Notes: generated by a model not told the origin, from the sequence alone. Shown: positions 8,604 through 18,607, numbered from the stretch's first letter. The stretch is DNA of 64,000 bases from Phytoactinopolyspora limicola (GCF_011320225.1 NZ_JAAOEN010000002.1:248584-312583); one strand, 5' to 3'. Program-made: numbers and translations.

Positions 8604-9479
8604 TCAGACGATCTGCTGGGGATCCTGGACCACATGGCCGTACACCGACCGCGGGCCCCGGATGATCCGTCGCCGGATCGCCCCGGAGACGGTGTCGATG
8701 ATGATGGTGACGAGCACGACGACGATCAGCGCCATCCCGGCGGTGCCCCAGTTGCGGAACTCGATGTTCTGCTGCAACATCGTCCCGATTCCACCGGCGC
8801 CCACGACCCCGAGGACGGCCGACGCCCGGATGTTGATCTCGAATCGGTACAGCCAGAACGCGACGATCTCCGGCATCACCTGCGGAATTACCGCCCATCT
8901 GATGCGCTGAACCTTCGAGCCACCCGCCGCCGCGGCCGCTTCGACCGGGCCTTTGCCGCACCCTTCGATGATCTCAGCCGAGAGTTTGCCGATGGTGCCG
9001 GTAGAACTGAGCCCAATGGCGACCGTCCCCGCGAGGGGCCCCAGCCCGAAGATCGGAATGAGCGCCACCGCGAAGATGATCTCCGGGATGGCTCTGGGGA
9101 TGTTCAGCAACTGACGGGTGACGACGACGCTGACCCGCCCGGAGATGTTCTGCGCGGCAAGAAACGCCAGCGGGAAGGAGAGCACCGCCGCGATCATGGT
9201 GCCGAGCCAGGCAATGGCGACCGACTCCCACATCGATTCCAGCGCGTCGGGCAGGTCATCGAGGTCGAGATCGGTGAACATCAACCTAGCGATGTTCCAC
9301 AGCTGGCCCGGTGCCTCCGGCAGCCGTTCCCACCTGGCGTCCACACTGAGGGCGGCGCCGAGGAAGCCGCCGACCACGGCCACCGTGACGACCAGCCGGA
9401 ACCAGTTGAACGGTTTTTCCGGGCGTACTGCCCGCTCGAACCGCGCTTCGTTGGCTGTTTGGATCCGCGCCCGGCTCAC
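8604..9479 (-). CDS. phnE: Phosphonate/phosphite ABC transporter permease 2
   Basis: Inner-membrane subunit of a PhnCDE importer, about 291 residues with six predicted membrane segments. The permease loop EAAAAAGGSKVQRIRWAVIPQVMPEI matches the EAA motif of the family, and the end has RASAVLGVVGAGGIGTML. The start GTG at 9479 overlaps the stop of the first permease (GTGA), so the two are translationally coupled. The reading frame upstream of this is not coding. Two PhnE-type permeases in tandem are common in phosphonate and phosphite systems. Confidence 0.9.
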   Translation of the reverse strand: MSRARIQTANEARFERAVRPEKPFNWFRLVVTVAVVGGFLGAALSVDARWERLPEAPGQLWNIARLMFTDLDLDDLPDALESMWESVAIAWLGTMIAAVLSFPLAFLAAQNISGRVSVVVTRQLLNIPRAIPEIIFAVALIPIFGLGPLAGTVAIGLSSTGTIGKLSAEIIEGCGKGPVEAAAAAGGSKVQRIRWAVIPQVMPEIVAFWLYRFEINIRASAVLGVVGAGGIGTMLQQNIEFRNWGTAGMALIVVVLVTIIIDTVSGAIRRRIIRGPRSVYGHVVQDPQQIV

Positions 9480-10333
9480 AGCAGCCGCCTCCGCAACATC
9501 ATCGAGATCCTCTCCACAACGATGACGACGATGAGGAAGCCGACGACGACACCCCAGACCCGGTCCCACTGGCCGCTTATCCGGTAGTCGTTGATGACAG
9601 CGCCGATGCCACCGGCGCCGACGAAGCCCAGTACCGCCGACGCCCGCAGATTCAGCTCGAAGCAATACATGGAGAACGACGTGTAGGCGGGCAGTACCTG
9701 CGGGAACACTGCCGTCCGGAGCATTTGCAGGTGTGATGCGCCACTTGCCCGGGCCGCCTCGACCGGGCCGTGATCGATCCCGTCGATGGTGTCGGACGTC
9801 AGCTTCGTCACCACGCCGATGGAGAAGAAGAACAGAGCGAGCATGCCCGGCAGAGCACCGATGCCGACCGCCGCGACGAACAGCAAAGCCCACAGCAGGT
9901 CGGGAATCGACCGGATGACGTTGTTGAACAGTTTGATCGCCGCATACGCGATCCGGTTCGGCGCGCCCAGCTTGGAGTTGAACAGGGCCAGCGGCAACGC
10001 GACCAGGGCACCGGAGATGGTGCTCACCAACGCCATCTGCAGCGTCTCCAGGAAGCCGTTGCGGGCCCGGGTTCCGGTGAGCACACCGAAGTCGATCTCG
10101 CCGAGCCCGCGCATCGGTGCGTTGGGCCTGGTCAACCCGTCCCAGATCTCGGTCAGAGAAAACCCGACGCCGAACCGCCAGTCCGCGCCGGCGGCGATGG
10201 TCACGGCGGCCAGCCCGATCAGGCCACCCAGCATGAACAGGCTCGGCCGGGGCTTCTTTGGGCGCTCGGTACGGGGACGGTCCGCGGCCGCAGTGCTCAG
10301 CTCAGCGCCGGGCGCGGAGTCCGGCTCGTTCAC
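9476..10333 (-). CDS. phnE: Phosphonate/phosphite ABC transporter permease 1
   Basis: Partner permease of about 285 residues with the motif EAARASGASHLQMLRTAVFPQVLPAY and the PhnE ending RASAVLGFVGAGGIGAVI. The GTG start at 10333 overlaps the phnC stop by four bases (GTGA). An N-terminal cytoplasmic stretch rich in Ala, Pro and Arg precedes the first membrane helix. It pairs with the permease encoded just downstream to form the heterodimeric channel. Confidence 0.9.
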   Translation of the reverse strand: MNEPDSAPGAELSTAAADRPRTERPKKPRPSLFMLGGLIGLAAVTIAAGADWRFGVGFSLTEIWDGLTRPNAPMRGLGEIDFGVLTGTRARNGFLETLQMALVSTISGALVALPLALFNSKLGAPNRIAYAAIKLFNNVIRSIPDLLWALLFVAAVGIGALPGMLALFFFSIGVVTKLTSDTIDGIDHGPVEAARASGASHLQMLRTAVFPQVLPAYTSFSMYCFELNLRASAVLGFVGAGGIGAVINDYRISGQWDRVWGVVVGFLIVVIVVERISMMLRRRLL

Positions 10334-11106
10334 AAGGCCGCCTCGGCCTCGAGGACGTCGTCGGCCGTCAGGCTCCGGCCATAGATCTGCTCGAAGACTT
10401 TCTCGTCGGCTTCCCGGCCCGGCCCGTCGAACACCAGCCGACCGCCCCGCAGGCCGATCACCCGATCCGCGTATTCCCTGGCCAGGTCCAGAAAGTGCAG
10501 ATTGACCAGGGTGGTGATCCCGAGTTCGCGGTTGACCTTCTGCAGGTACCGCATCACCGAGTGCGACGTGGGCGGGTCGAGTGACGCGACCGGCTCGTCG
10601 GCGAGCAGCACCGTGGGCCGCTGAGCCAATGCCCGAGCGATGCCGACCCGCTGCTGCTGTCCGCCAGAGAGGTTCGCCGCCCGTACGTAGGCCTTGTCGA
10701 CGATCTCGACGACCTCCAGAGCCTGCATGGCCACCTCGACCTCGGCCGCGCCCCACCAGCCGAGCAGCGAACGCCAACTCGGGACCCGGTTCAGCCGCCC
10801 CATCAAGACGTTGTTCAGCACGGTGGTCCGGTTCACCAGGTTGAAGTGCTGAAAGATCATGCCGACGTCTGCCCGGAGGGCACGTAGCTGGCGCTTCGAG
10901 AGCTGACCAACTTCGCGGTCTCCGACGTGGACTGAACCCCCGGTGGGTGGCACCAATCCGTTCACCGTGCGGATCAGAGTGGACTTGCCGGCACCAGACA
11001 AGCCCACGATGACGACGAACTCACCGTCGGGGATCTCCAGATCCACGCCGTCCAGCGCTTTCACGCCACCGGGGTAGGTCACCGTCGCCTGTTCGAAGCG
11101 GATCAT
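10330..11106 (-). CDS. phnC: Phosphonate/phosphite ABC transporter ATP-binding protein
   Basis: ATPase subunit of about 258 residues. Walker A is GLSGAGKST, the signature is LSGGQQQRVGIARAL, and Walker B is VLLADEPVASLDPPTS. The ATG at 11106 follows AAGGGGGA at good spacing; the longer frame upstream is not needed. It is cotranscribed with the two permeases. The binding-protein gene lies 154 bases upstream, separated by a strong hairpin. Confidence 0.93.
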   Translation of the reverse strand: MIRFEQATVTYPGGVKALDGVDLEIPDGEFVVIVGLSGAGKSTLIRTVNGLVPPTGGSVHVGDREVGQLSKRQLRALRADVGMIFQHFNLVNRTTVLNNVLMGRLNRVPSWRSLLGWWGAAEVEVAMQALEVVEIVDKAYVRAANLSGGQQQRVGIARALAQRPTVLLADEPVASLDPPTSHSVMRYLQKVNRELGITTLVNLHFLDLAREYADRVIGLRGGRLVFDGPGREADEKVFEQIYGRSLTADDVLEAEAAL

Positions 11107-11162
11107 GCCAGTCCCCCTTGTCGAGGTGGTGAACCACCGTCCAGCCGCCACGGCAAACCCGC

Positions 11163-11192
11163 GGGTCGGGCGGTACGTGGACCGCCCGACCC
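11163..11192 (-). terminator. Hairpin between phnD and phnC
   Basis: A perfect 12-bp stem, GGGTCGGGCGGT/ACCGCCCGACCC, with a 6-base loop lies between the binding-protein and ATPase genes. It may be an attenuator or an mRNA-stabilising structure that gives more binding protein than transporter. Confidence 0.65.
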
Positions 11193-11260
11193 CATGCTGG
11201 CAGTGGCCCGCCGTTCGGGTGGGTCGAGTACATCACAGGCCGACGGCCCCAGACTCACAC

Positions 11261-12301
11261 TCAATCGTCCAGCAGCTCGCCGAGCTCGGACACCAGCGTA
11301 CGGATGGGATCGTAGGCCGCGGAGTCGACCGGGACCAGGCCGTCGATGTTGTACAGGCTGTTCAGCACCTCACGGCCCTCATCGGTCTCCGCGATCTCGA
11401 TCAACGCGTCGGTGATCGCCTGCTTCAGATCGTCCGGCAGGTCACGGGCCACGGCGAAGCCGTCGTTGGGAATCGGCGGCGACCACGCGAACACGACGAC
11501 TTCCTCGCCGACGTCCTCGAACTGGTCGACTACTTCACCGCGCGCGTCGTTGAACGACACACCAACGGCCGCATCACCTCGGTAGACGGCGAGAACCGCG
11601 TTGTCGTGACCACCGGCGAAGATCGGCTCGACCCCGGTCTGGGGATCGATCCCGGCCTCGAACAGCTGCAACGACGGCACGAGGTGACCGGACGCCGACC
11701 CCTGGGAGACGAACGCCACCGGCTCACCGGCGGCCCGGGCGATGGCGTCCTCGCCGATGGGGCCGTCGCCGGGGCCGGTCGCGTCTTCGACACCATTGCA
11801 GAACAGGAACCCATCGACGTCGACCGGGTCGGTGTCGCAGTAGGTATCGGGGTCGTTGGTGAACCACTGGGTGACGTACTGGACGTCGCCGAAGCGCTCC
11901 GATTGGAGAATCAGGTCGGCCCCGGCCTGAGCCTCAGCCTGCACCATCTGTTGCGGTCCGAGGCCACCAGCGATGCCAGCCTGCCCCGCCTCCAGCGCGA
12001 CGATCACCCCGGCGTAGTCCGTGGCGACGAACGGATCGATCGATATGTCGAGGCGCTCCTCCAGCATCTCGGCCAGCGGCCCGGCGTCATCGACGAGTTG
12101 CTGTGCTTCCCTCGACGGGGTGAAGACCAGGACGAGTTCGTCCGGCCAGTCGGCCCCCGCCTCGGGTTCGCCTTCGGCCTCCCCGTTGTCGTCGGTGGTG
12201 ACGTCGGTGTCAGCGTCGTCGCCGTTACCGTTGTCGTCGCCACCGCACGCGGCTAACAATGCCACCGCGGCGGCTACCGCGAGCCATTTCGTGATCTTCA
12301 T
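11261..12301 (-). CDS. phnD: Phosphonate/phosphite-binding lipoprotein
   Basis: Extracellular substrate-binding subunit of the importer. Residues 1-19 form a lipoprotein signal ending in the lipobox LAAC (Cys19). A strongly acidic Asp/Glu/Gly linker follows, then the PhnD-type domain (ELVLVFTPSREAQQLVDDAGPLAEMLEERL, PFVATDYAGVIVALEAGQAGIAGGLGPQQMV). The ATG at 12301 has AAGGAG about ten bases upstream. Substrate cannot be set from sequence: phosphonates, phosphite or similar compounds all fit, and no C-P lyase or phosphite dehydrogenase is nearby. Confidence 0.92.
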   Translation of the reverse strand: MKITKWLAVAAAVALLAACGGDDNGNGDDADTDVTTDDNGEAEGEPEAGADWPDELVLVFTPSREAQQLVDDAGPLAEMLEERLDISIDPFVATDYAGVIVALEAGQAGIAGGLGPQQMVQAEAQAGADLILQSERFGDVQYVTQWFTNDPDTYCDTDPVDVDGFLFCNGVEDATGPGDGPIGEDAIARAAGEPVAFVSQGSASGHLVPSLQLFEAGIDPQTGVEPIFAGGHDNAVLAVYRGDAAVGVSFNDARGEVVDQFEDVGEEVVVFAWSPPIPNDGFAVARDLPDDLKQAITDALIEIAETDEGREVLNSLYNIDGLVPVDSAAYDPIRTLVSELGELLDD

Positions 12302-12890
12302 CGAATACTCACTCCTTGCGACGAGGCCGAAAACACCGGACACCTTATATTCAGCACATCACCCGCCCGTGACGAGTCGTTCAACTCACCGGTGGTGAGC
12401 GTCCCGTACCGGAAACTCTCCGGCGAGACACCCGGTGTGCCGAAAACCCACACTTTCGCCAGGTAGAGCATCGGATGCTACTTGGAGGCGAACAACGGGT
12501 AAACAGGCGGGCACAACTGTGCATCGTCCGCGACCAATTCGTTACCCGATGTATCAGGATCCACCACGGAGCGGGTCACGACACCTGTACCGACGCCCTT
12601 CACGACAGGTCACCGCCAGTGTTCCAGCTCCGCCCTGAAGCGACGTCGCCACGCCACTCAAAACCGAACAAGGAAATCACTCGCACGGTGCAGGGCGCGC
12701 CGTGACTGCCCGAACTAGACGTGATTGCCGGACGTCCGCTGTACTGGGCGCGGCCTAGCCAGGGCGAACTCTGCCCGCAGGAGACCTCACCTGGCCACCA
12801 CCTCCCTTCCCTTACCCTCCAGCCACCCCACCCACCATACACCCCCGACTGGCCACTATCATTCCAGTTTATTCGATTGAATCAGAACTG
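12302..12890. other. Gene-free stretch upstream of phnD
   Basis: About 590 bases with no supported gene. On the phnD strand a TATAAG-like -10 lies at 12349-12344, and a small dyad CTCACC-GGT-GGTGAG lies at 12385-12399, where a regulator could bind. Next to the HNH gene the sequence becomes AT-rich (12855-12905). No clear PHO box was found. Confidence 0.5.
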
Positions 12891-14750
12891 ATGTTCGATT
12901 ATTGTGTGGGTACGGACGCACCCCGCACCGACGCCGCCGCGCAACCGACACCGCTGGCGGGCCAGGCTGGTGTAGCTGGTGGTGCAGACGATGTGGATGC
13001 TGAATGGGCGCGGCTGGTGGCCACCGAGCTGGGCAGGTTTGAGCCGGTTGATGTGTGGCGGGACGCCACCGATAACACCGGCGCAGATCGCGACGGTGCA
13101 GATCGTGCGGGCCGGTGGTTCTCACCGCCTGGCCCCGATGCCGGCCCGGATGAGCTGGACGACGACCCGGCCCGGCTTTATGGCGCTGCCGCGGACGGGC
13201 TGCACCGCGACGACCCGCACGGGGTCCGTGATGGCCCGCACAGCCAGGACGGGTTGGACGGGGTGGTGGGGCCGATCCCGGGGGTGGACGGGTCGAGGTT
13301 CGCGGGGGTCGTGCCGGGAACCGAGCTGGCCGTGGCGTTGGATGCTGCCCGCCCGGCCGGGTTGAGTGTGCATGAGCTGGCCGACACGGTAGCGGCGTGG
13401 GAACGGATGATCGCCTGGTGCGCGGCGAAACAGGCCGAAGCGGTGGCGGAGTTGACCCATCGCCGGGAGCTACGCCCGGACGACGGCGGTGGCCGGTTCT
13501 CCTCGTTGCATCCGGTGCCGGTGACCGCGGCGGCGTTGTGTGTGGTGTGGCCGTGGACCAAACCCCAAGCCGAGAAACTGGTCGATCAGGCAGTCACCCT
13601 GGTCGAGGACTACCCCGGCGTGCACCGCGCGCTGGACGAAGGACGCTTGGACGTGTCCAAGGCCCGGATCGTGACCCGTGCCCTGACCAAATGCGACCCC
13701 GACGTGGCCGCGTTGATCCAGAAGGCCGTGCTGCCGTTCGTGCACACCTGGACCGAGGTGAAACTGTCCCGCGTGATCAACGAGCTACTCCACGAACTCG
13801 ACACCGCCGGAACCAAACGCCGACACCGCCAAGCCCGCGACCGCCGCGGGGTATGGGTAGAACCCGGCGAGGACGGCATGGCCTGGCTGATCGCCTACCT
13901 ACCCGCCGAAGAAGCCACCGCCATCATGGCCGCACTCAACGCCGCCACCACCCATAACCCCCACCCGGGACACGGCTCCGGCACCACCCGTAACCCGCAC
14001 CCGGAGCAGGACACCCACACAGAACACGGCGCCCGGACGGAACAGGACCCCCGGACGGGGCGGGACACCCGGACAGAACACGGCGCCCGGACGAGGGGGC
14101 AGCGGCGTGCGGACGCGTTGGCCTCGTTCGGGTGGATGTCGCTGACCACCGGACACCTGGGCGGCCGCGAATGCGCTAGTTGTGGCGCCCCGGCCGGAAC
14201 CCGCCTATCCACGACCCACGCCCGCCCGGTCACGGTCAACCTCACCCTACCCATGTCCACCCTGCTCGGCCTCGACGAACACCCCGCCCACCTCGACGGC
14301 TACGGCCCCATCGACGCCGACACCACCCGCACCCTCGCCGCCACCGGAGTATGGCGCTGGGTCGGCACCCACCCCGCCGGCGGACACGCCCTCAACTACG
14401 GCACCACCCGCTACACCCCACCCCAAGAGCTCGTGGACTTCGTCCTCCTCCGTGACCGTGAATGCATCGCACCCGGCTGCCACCACCCCGCCCAACGATG
14501 CGAGATCGACCACCGCACCCCCTGGCCCAACGGCCCCACCTCAGCGTGCAACTGCTCAGCGTTGTGCAAACCCTGCCACATACAGAAACACCGCGCCGGA
14601 TGGACCATCCAACACCTCGGCAACGGCCGCCAACAATGGACCAGCCCCACCGGCCACACCAGCACAGTCACCCTCCCCCGCATCGCCCCCAACACACCCA
14701 CACAAACCAACCCAACAAACACCGGCCCACAACGGCCGACACCCACCTAA
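12891..14750 (+). CDS. DUF222 / HNH endonuclease domain protein (13E12 family)
   Basis: A 619-residue member of the multi-copy actinobacterial family with an N-terminal DUF222 region (from about residue 140: LDAARPAGLSVHELADTVAAWERMIAWCAAKQAEAVAEL) and a C-terminal HNH nuclease domain. In the latter, CIAPGC, EIDHRTPW, CNCSALCKPCH and KH supply the metal-binding Cys and His and the catalytic His. Between them, residues about 355-400 are a repeat of His, Pro, Thr, Glu and Arg units. No ribosome binding site is obvious, so ATG 12891 is tentative. Its cellular role is unknown; such genes spread by duplication and may behave selfishly. Confidence 0.85.
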   Translation: MFDYCVGTDAPRTDAAAQPTPLAGQAGVAGGADDVDAEWARLVATELGRFEPVDVWRDATDNTGADRDGADRAGRWFSPPGPDAGPDELDDDPARLYGAAADGLHRDDPHGVRDGPHSQDGLDGVVGPIPGVDGSRFAGVVPGTELAVALDAARPAGLSVHELADTVAAWERMIAWCAAKQAEAVAELTHRRELRPDDGGGRFSSLHPVPVTAAALCVVWPWTKPQAEKLVDQAVTLVEDYPGVHRALDEGRLDVSKARIVTRALTKCDPDVAALIQKAVLPFVHTWTEVKLSRVINELLHELDTAGTKRRHRQARDRRGVWVEPGEDGMAWLIAYLPAEEATAIMAALNAATTHNPHPGHGSGTTRNPHPEQDTHTEHGARTEQDPRTGRDTRTEHGARTRGQRRADALASFGWMSLTTGHLGGRECASCGAPAGTRLSTTHARPVTVNLTLPMSTLLGLDEHPAHLDGYGPIDADTTRTLAATGVWRWVGTHPAGGHALNYGTTRYTPPQELVDFVLLRDRECIAPGCHHPAQRCEIDHRTPWPNGPTSACNCSALCKPCHIQKHRAGWTIQHLGNGRQQWTSPTGHTSTVTLPRIAPNTPTQTNPTNTGPQRPTPT

Positions 14751-14845
14751 GAGAACACCAGCCCCCGCCCCAGACACCCCACCCTTCTATCCCGCGATGG
14801 CATGCACTCGCCTAGTGTGTCGCGCCGGAGATCCGGGGCACGGCA

Positions 14846-17800
14846 CTAGTGGTTCGTTAGCTGCCTGCGGATGGCTGCGGCACGGGTGCGATCGCCGTCG
14901 GCCGCCCGAACTCCGTATGCGTCGGCCAGCGCACCTAGGCTGCGCGCCAGGAACGGTTGCGCGCCCATCCGACGGTGGTGTTCGACGGCCACCTCGAGCG
15001 TCTCCACTGCTTGCTCGACGTCGCCGGCCGCGAGCGCCAGGACTCCCAATGCGTGTGCCACCGAACCGCGGAACGCGGCCACCCGACCGGCGACGGCGAG
15101 GTCCTCACGGTAGGGAGCCAGAGCGTCGGCCAGTCTCACCGACAGCTCCTGCTGTCGCAGCGCCGCCGCGGCCTCCGCCAACAGGCAGCAGGCCACGAGC
15201 CAGTGCCCGTCCCGTGGCTGGTCGAGCACCTCATCGACCAGCGAAGCGGTCTGCTCCCCGGTTCCGATCCGCCGGTCCGCCGCGATGTCGTCAAGGAGGC
15301 CAAGGCATTGCCACACCACTACCCGGGGAAATCTCCGAGCCATCTCGGTCAGTCTCGACCGACGCTGCCGCAGCGCGATGCCCGTCAGCTGTCGAAGATC
15401 GGTCACCGCCATGGCGAAGAACAGATCGACGGGGAACTCCGGAGCCTGCTGTCCGGAGACGGCCGCATCCGCGGCCAGCTGATCGGCCTCGCCGTAACGC
15501 CCTGCCAGCAACGCCAGGACGAGCTGGTAGACCGCGGCGTACCACCGGAACTCCGGATAGTGCAGCCCGTCGGCGCCCTCCCTCAGAGCGGCGATATCGG
15601 ACTCGGCGGCGACGATGTTGCCGGCCTCCAGGTTGCCGACGACGTGAGCGGCCAGCCCGGCCAGCTCGAGCTGACTCTCTCCGGCCCGCCGAGACAACGT
15701 CATGATCTGCTCGGCGAGTAGCAGCCGCGCCTGCCCTGGCCCTGGCCCCCTCGTCACGTAGTAGCGGGCGTACAACGCGTGGGCGCGGGCGCTGTCGTCG
15801 CCCAGCTTCTCCGCCACCTCCTGCGCCTCGTCGGCCAGCGCCAGGCTCCGGCTACGATCCGGTGCCCAATAGAGTTCGGTACCCAGCCGAGCCAGCAGCC
15901 TGGCCCGCGTGGCCGTCGGCTCCGTGCCATATGCCGCGAGCGCCTCCTCGAGCAGCGACACGCGACCGGATTGGGTCACCCCGAACAACATCCCGGCCAT
16001 CGACGCGCCCAGCGCGGCCTGGGCGAGCTGCTCGGCGTCACCGGCCGCCCGGGCCATCGAGACAACCTCCTCGTACGCCGTCTGGGCCAGCGTGAACGCA
16101 CCACGCCGCGCCTCCAGCCGCGCGAGAGCCAGGGCAAGGTGTAAACGGTCCGGGTTACCGGATTCCCCGTCGGGGGTGGTCACCAACGGCCCGCCCGGCG
16201 GCCCGCCCGTCGACGTCAACGCCGAATGCAGATCGACCGCGACGGCGTCGAAATCGTCCCGCCAGGCAACACCAGTGTCCAAGCGACGCTCCAGATCGAC
16301 CGCCGTACTGCGGGCCCACCGCAGGTAGCGTCCCCACGCCGCGGGTGCGTCTCCGCTGGCACCCAATCGGTCACGCGCGTAACTCCGCACGACGTCGAGC
16401 ATTCGCCAGCGGCTGCCGACCGAACTTGCCTCGTGGCTCAGCAGGTTCTTGTCGGTCAGCCGGCCGACGACGTCGGCCGCATCGGCCAGCGCGGAACGTC
16501 CCGCGGATCCGCACCCGCCGGCAGTGTGGTGGCCGCTCGCCGATGCGGAACCGACGGTGGACACGGCAGCCGGCGAGGAACCGGTCCGCTGCTCCGGAAC
16601 GCTCTGATCGCCGATCACCGCGGCAAGCGCGGGCAGGTCAGCGCTGCCGGCGAAGACACCGATCCGGCGGAAGGCCGTTTGCTCGTCCGGATCGAGGAGG
16701 TCATGGCTCCAGTCGAGCACCGTCCGCAGCGATCGGTGCCGGCCGGCCGTCCCCCGTCCACCCACGAGCAGCCGCAGCCGGTCGTCCAGGCCGGTCAGCA
16801 GGCCATCGATACCCAGCGACCCACACCGTGCCGCGGCCAACTCGATAGCCAGCGGTAACCCGTCGCAGCGGGCACAGACGTCCGCGATCAACTGCGGGTC
16901 GGCGTCGAACTCCGGCTCGACTGCCCGCGCCCGGTCCAGGAAGAGTGTCTCCGCGTCCGATCCCTTGGGCCCGCCGGTACCCGGTGCCACCATCGACAGT
17001 GGTGGCACGCGCAGCACCTGCTCCCCCGGCACCCCCAGGCGTTCCCGGCTGGTGACGAGAACAACGACGTGCGGACACGCCGCGACCAATCGTTCGGCGA
17101 ACGAGCCGGCCTCTCCGACCAGACGCTCGCAGTTGTCGAGGATCAGCAGGGAACGCCGAGTACCGAGGAACTCGTACACGGCCCGTTCCAACGGCCGACC
17201 AGGCCGCTCGACGATGCCGATCGCGGCGGCAACCGCCTCGGGCAACAGTCGTTCACATGCCGCGAGGTCGACGAAATGTACCCCGGCCGGGAACGGAACC
17301 GAGGCGGCATCAGCGGCCGCCACGGCAAGGCGGGTCTTGCCGACACCCCCGGGGCCGACCACGGTGACCAACCGGTGCGCGGCCAACAGCCGGTCTATTT
17401 GCTCCAGCTCGGCGCCGCGGCCGACGAACGTCGTGGAGGGCACCCCGGCAACAATGCTTGCTGGCTCGTCAGCGTCGTCGCCGTGAGCGGTGACGGGCTC
17501 GTGGCCGCCGGGGACTCCGTCCGTCGCCACTTCCTCCGTGTCCACTTCCGCGGGAGATCCGTCCGAGCGGTCCGTCTCAGCCTTCGACGCGCCGACCGAC
17601 GCGGGGACCGTCGCACCATCTGACGGGTTGGTGCCGGCTTCGACGACCTCCGCCTGGGCACCGCGAGTCAGCAGGGTACGCACCGCCGGAACGTCGAGCG
17701 TGGCGTCTTGTGCCAGAATCGCCGCCTCCAACCGGCGCAGCTCCGGTCCAGGCTCTACTCCCAGTTCGTCAGCCAGCACTACCCGCGCGCGCTGATAAGC

Positions 17801-18442
17801 CGCAAGGGCGTCGGCTTGCCGCCCGGCGCGATACAACGCCAAGCACAACTGAGCCCAGCGACGCTCCCGCAGGGGCGCCTCGGCGACCGCCGATTCGAGA
17901 TCGCCGACCAACTCCGCGGCTTGTCCGCAGGCCAGCAGGGCGTCGGTACGGTCGTCTACGACAGAGTCATGGGCCTCATCCCAGCGGGTGATTTCGGCCT
18001 GTGCTCGCGGCGTCGCCGGCAGCTCCAGGGATCCGCGCCACATCCGCAGACCCGCCGTGAAATGGGCTACCGCCCCAGCCATGTCTCCCAGATCGGTGGC
18101 TTCCCGGCCCGCTCGGGCGGCGCGCTGGAATTCCCCGGCATCGGTGGCCTCGACCGACAGCAGCCAGCCTGCTCCACGGGTGATCAGAGCGGTCTCGCCC
18201 AGCACCCGCCGCAGTGCGGAGATGTGAGTCTGCAACGCTTTGTGCGCCGTTCGCGGGGTCTCGTCGCCCCACAGCACCGCCTGAAGGTAGGGGGCGGGGA
18301 GTACCTGACCCGCGTTGAGCGCCAGAACAGTCAAGAGCGAACGCGGCTTGGCACCGGGAACGGCAACCGGACGGCCCGCCCGCCGCGCCTCGAGCGGCCC
18401 CAGCACTCGGAGTTGGATCCCCTGCGCTATGCCCACAGTCAC
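14846..18442 (-). CDS. AfsR/SARP-family transcriptional regulator with NB-ARC ATPase and TPR repeats
   Basis: A large regulator (about 1,198 residues) of the type that controls secondary metabolism or development. The order is: OmpR-like winged helix (about 1-95, IQLRVLGPLEARRAGRPVAVPG), bacterial transcriptional activator domain (about 100-245), a low-complexity linker, an NB-ARC/STAND ATPase with GPGGVGKT (Walker A), LLILDNCERLV (Walker B) and LVTSRERL, then a long helical TPR region. The start is GTG 18442 or GTG 18436; both lack a strong ribosome site. Upstream frame (to 18817) is not coding. No biosynthetic cluster lies beside it, so its targets are unknown. Confidence 0.88.
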   Translation of the reverse strand: MTVGIAQGIQLRVLGPLEARRAGRPVAVPGAKPRSLLTVLALNAGQVLPAPYLQAVLWGDETPRTAHKALQTHISALRRVLGETALITRGAGWLLSVEATDAGEFQRAARAGREATDLGDMAGAVAHFTAGLRMWRGSLELPATPRAQAEITRWDEAHDSVVDDRTDALLACGQAAELVGDLESAVAEAPLRERRWAQLCLALYRAGRQADALAAYQRARVVLADELGVEPGPELRRLEAAILAQDATLDVPAVRTLLTRGAQAEVVEAGTNPSDGATVPASVGASKAETDRSDGSPAEVDTEEVATDGVPGGHEPVTAHGDDADEPASIVAGVPSTTFVGRGAELEQIDRLLAAHRLVTVVGPGGVGKTRLAVAAADAASVPFPAGVHFVDLAACERLLPEAVAAAIGIVERPGRPLERAVYEFLGTRRSLLILDNCERLVGEAGSFAERLVAACPHVVVLVTSRERLGVPGEQVLRVPPLSMVAPGTGGPKGSDAETLFLDRARAVEPEFDADPQLIADVCARCDGLPLAIELAAARCGSLGIDGLLTGLDDRLRLLVGGRGTAGRHRSLRTVLDWSHDLLDPDEQTAFRRIGVFAGSADLPALAAVIGDQSVPEQRTGSSPAAVSTVGSASASGHHTAGGCGSAGRSALADAADVVGRLTDKNLLSHEASSVGSRWRMLDVVRSYARDRLGASGDAPAAWGRYLRWARSTAVDLERRLDTGVAWRDDFDAVAVDLHSALTSTGGPPGGPLVTTPDGESGNPDRLHLALALARLEARRGAFTLAQTAYEEVVSMARAAGDAEQLAQAALGASMAGMLFGVTQSGRVSLLEEALAAYGTEPTATRARLLARLGTELYWAPDRSRSLALADEAQEVAEKLGDDSARAHALYARYYVTRGPGPGQARLLLAEQIMTLSRRAGESQLELAGLAAHVVGNLEAGNIVAAESDIAALREGADGLHYPEFRWYAAVYQLVLALLAGRYGEADQLAADAAVSGQQAPEFPVDLFFAMAVTDLRQLTGIALRQRRSRLTEMARRFPRVVVWQCLGLLDDIAADRRIGTGEQTASLVDEVLDQPRDGHWLVACCLLAEAAAALRQQELSVRLADALAPYREDLAVAGRVAAFRGSVAHALGVLALAAGDVEQAVETLEVAVEHHRRMGAQPFLARSLGALADAYGVRAADGDRTRAAAIRRQLTNH

Positions 18443-18541
18443 CCGCCAGCCGTCGGCCTTTACCCGGTTATGACCGATCCTTGACCGTTCGGGGCCACAG
18501 TATCGCAGGGGGCTAGGGTCAGCCCAGATGCTGGCTCTATG

Positions 18542-18607
18542 ACCGCCGGCTGTGATGTGCGTAGGCCTCGGGGGGCTTTGCACGGCAACGCCGTCACAGC
18601 CGGCGGT
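18542..18607. repeat. 14-bp inverted repeat in the afsR-like promoter region
   Basis: Perfect arms ACCGCCGGCTGTGA and TCACAGCCGGCGGT are 38 bases apart. A second pair, CCGCCAA/TTGGCGG, follows at about 18611-18640. They lie in the 362-base gap between the divergent regulator and small-protein genes, a good place for operators. Confidence 0.55.

Noticed and set aside
12435-12705. Short plus-strand frames between phnD and the HNH gene
   Set aside because: No ribosome sites and no known protein pattern; left as a gene-free stretch.
12891-14750. HNH/DUF222 gene as a homing endonuclease or insertion sequence
   Set aside because: No interrupted host gene, terminal repeats or target duplications are visible; it is kept as a stand-alone family member.
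14182-15705. 507-codon plus-strand frame over the 3' ends of the HNH and AfsR-like genes
   Set aside because: Its sequence is Pro/Ala/Arg/Thr low complexity produced by shifting the HNH frame and reading antisense to the regulator.
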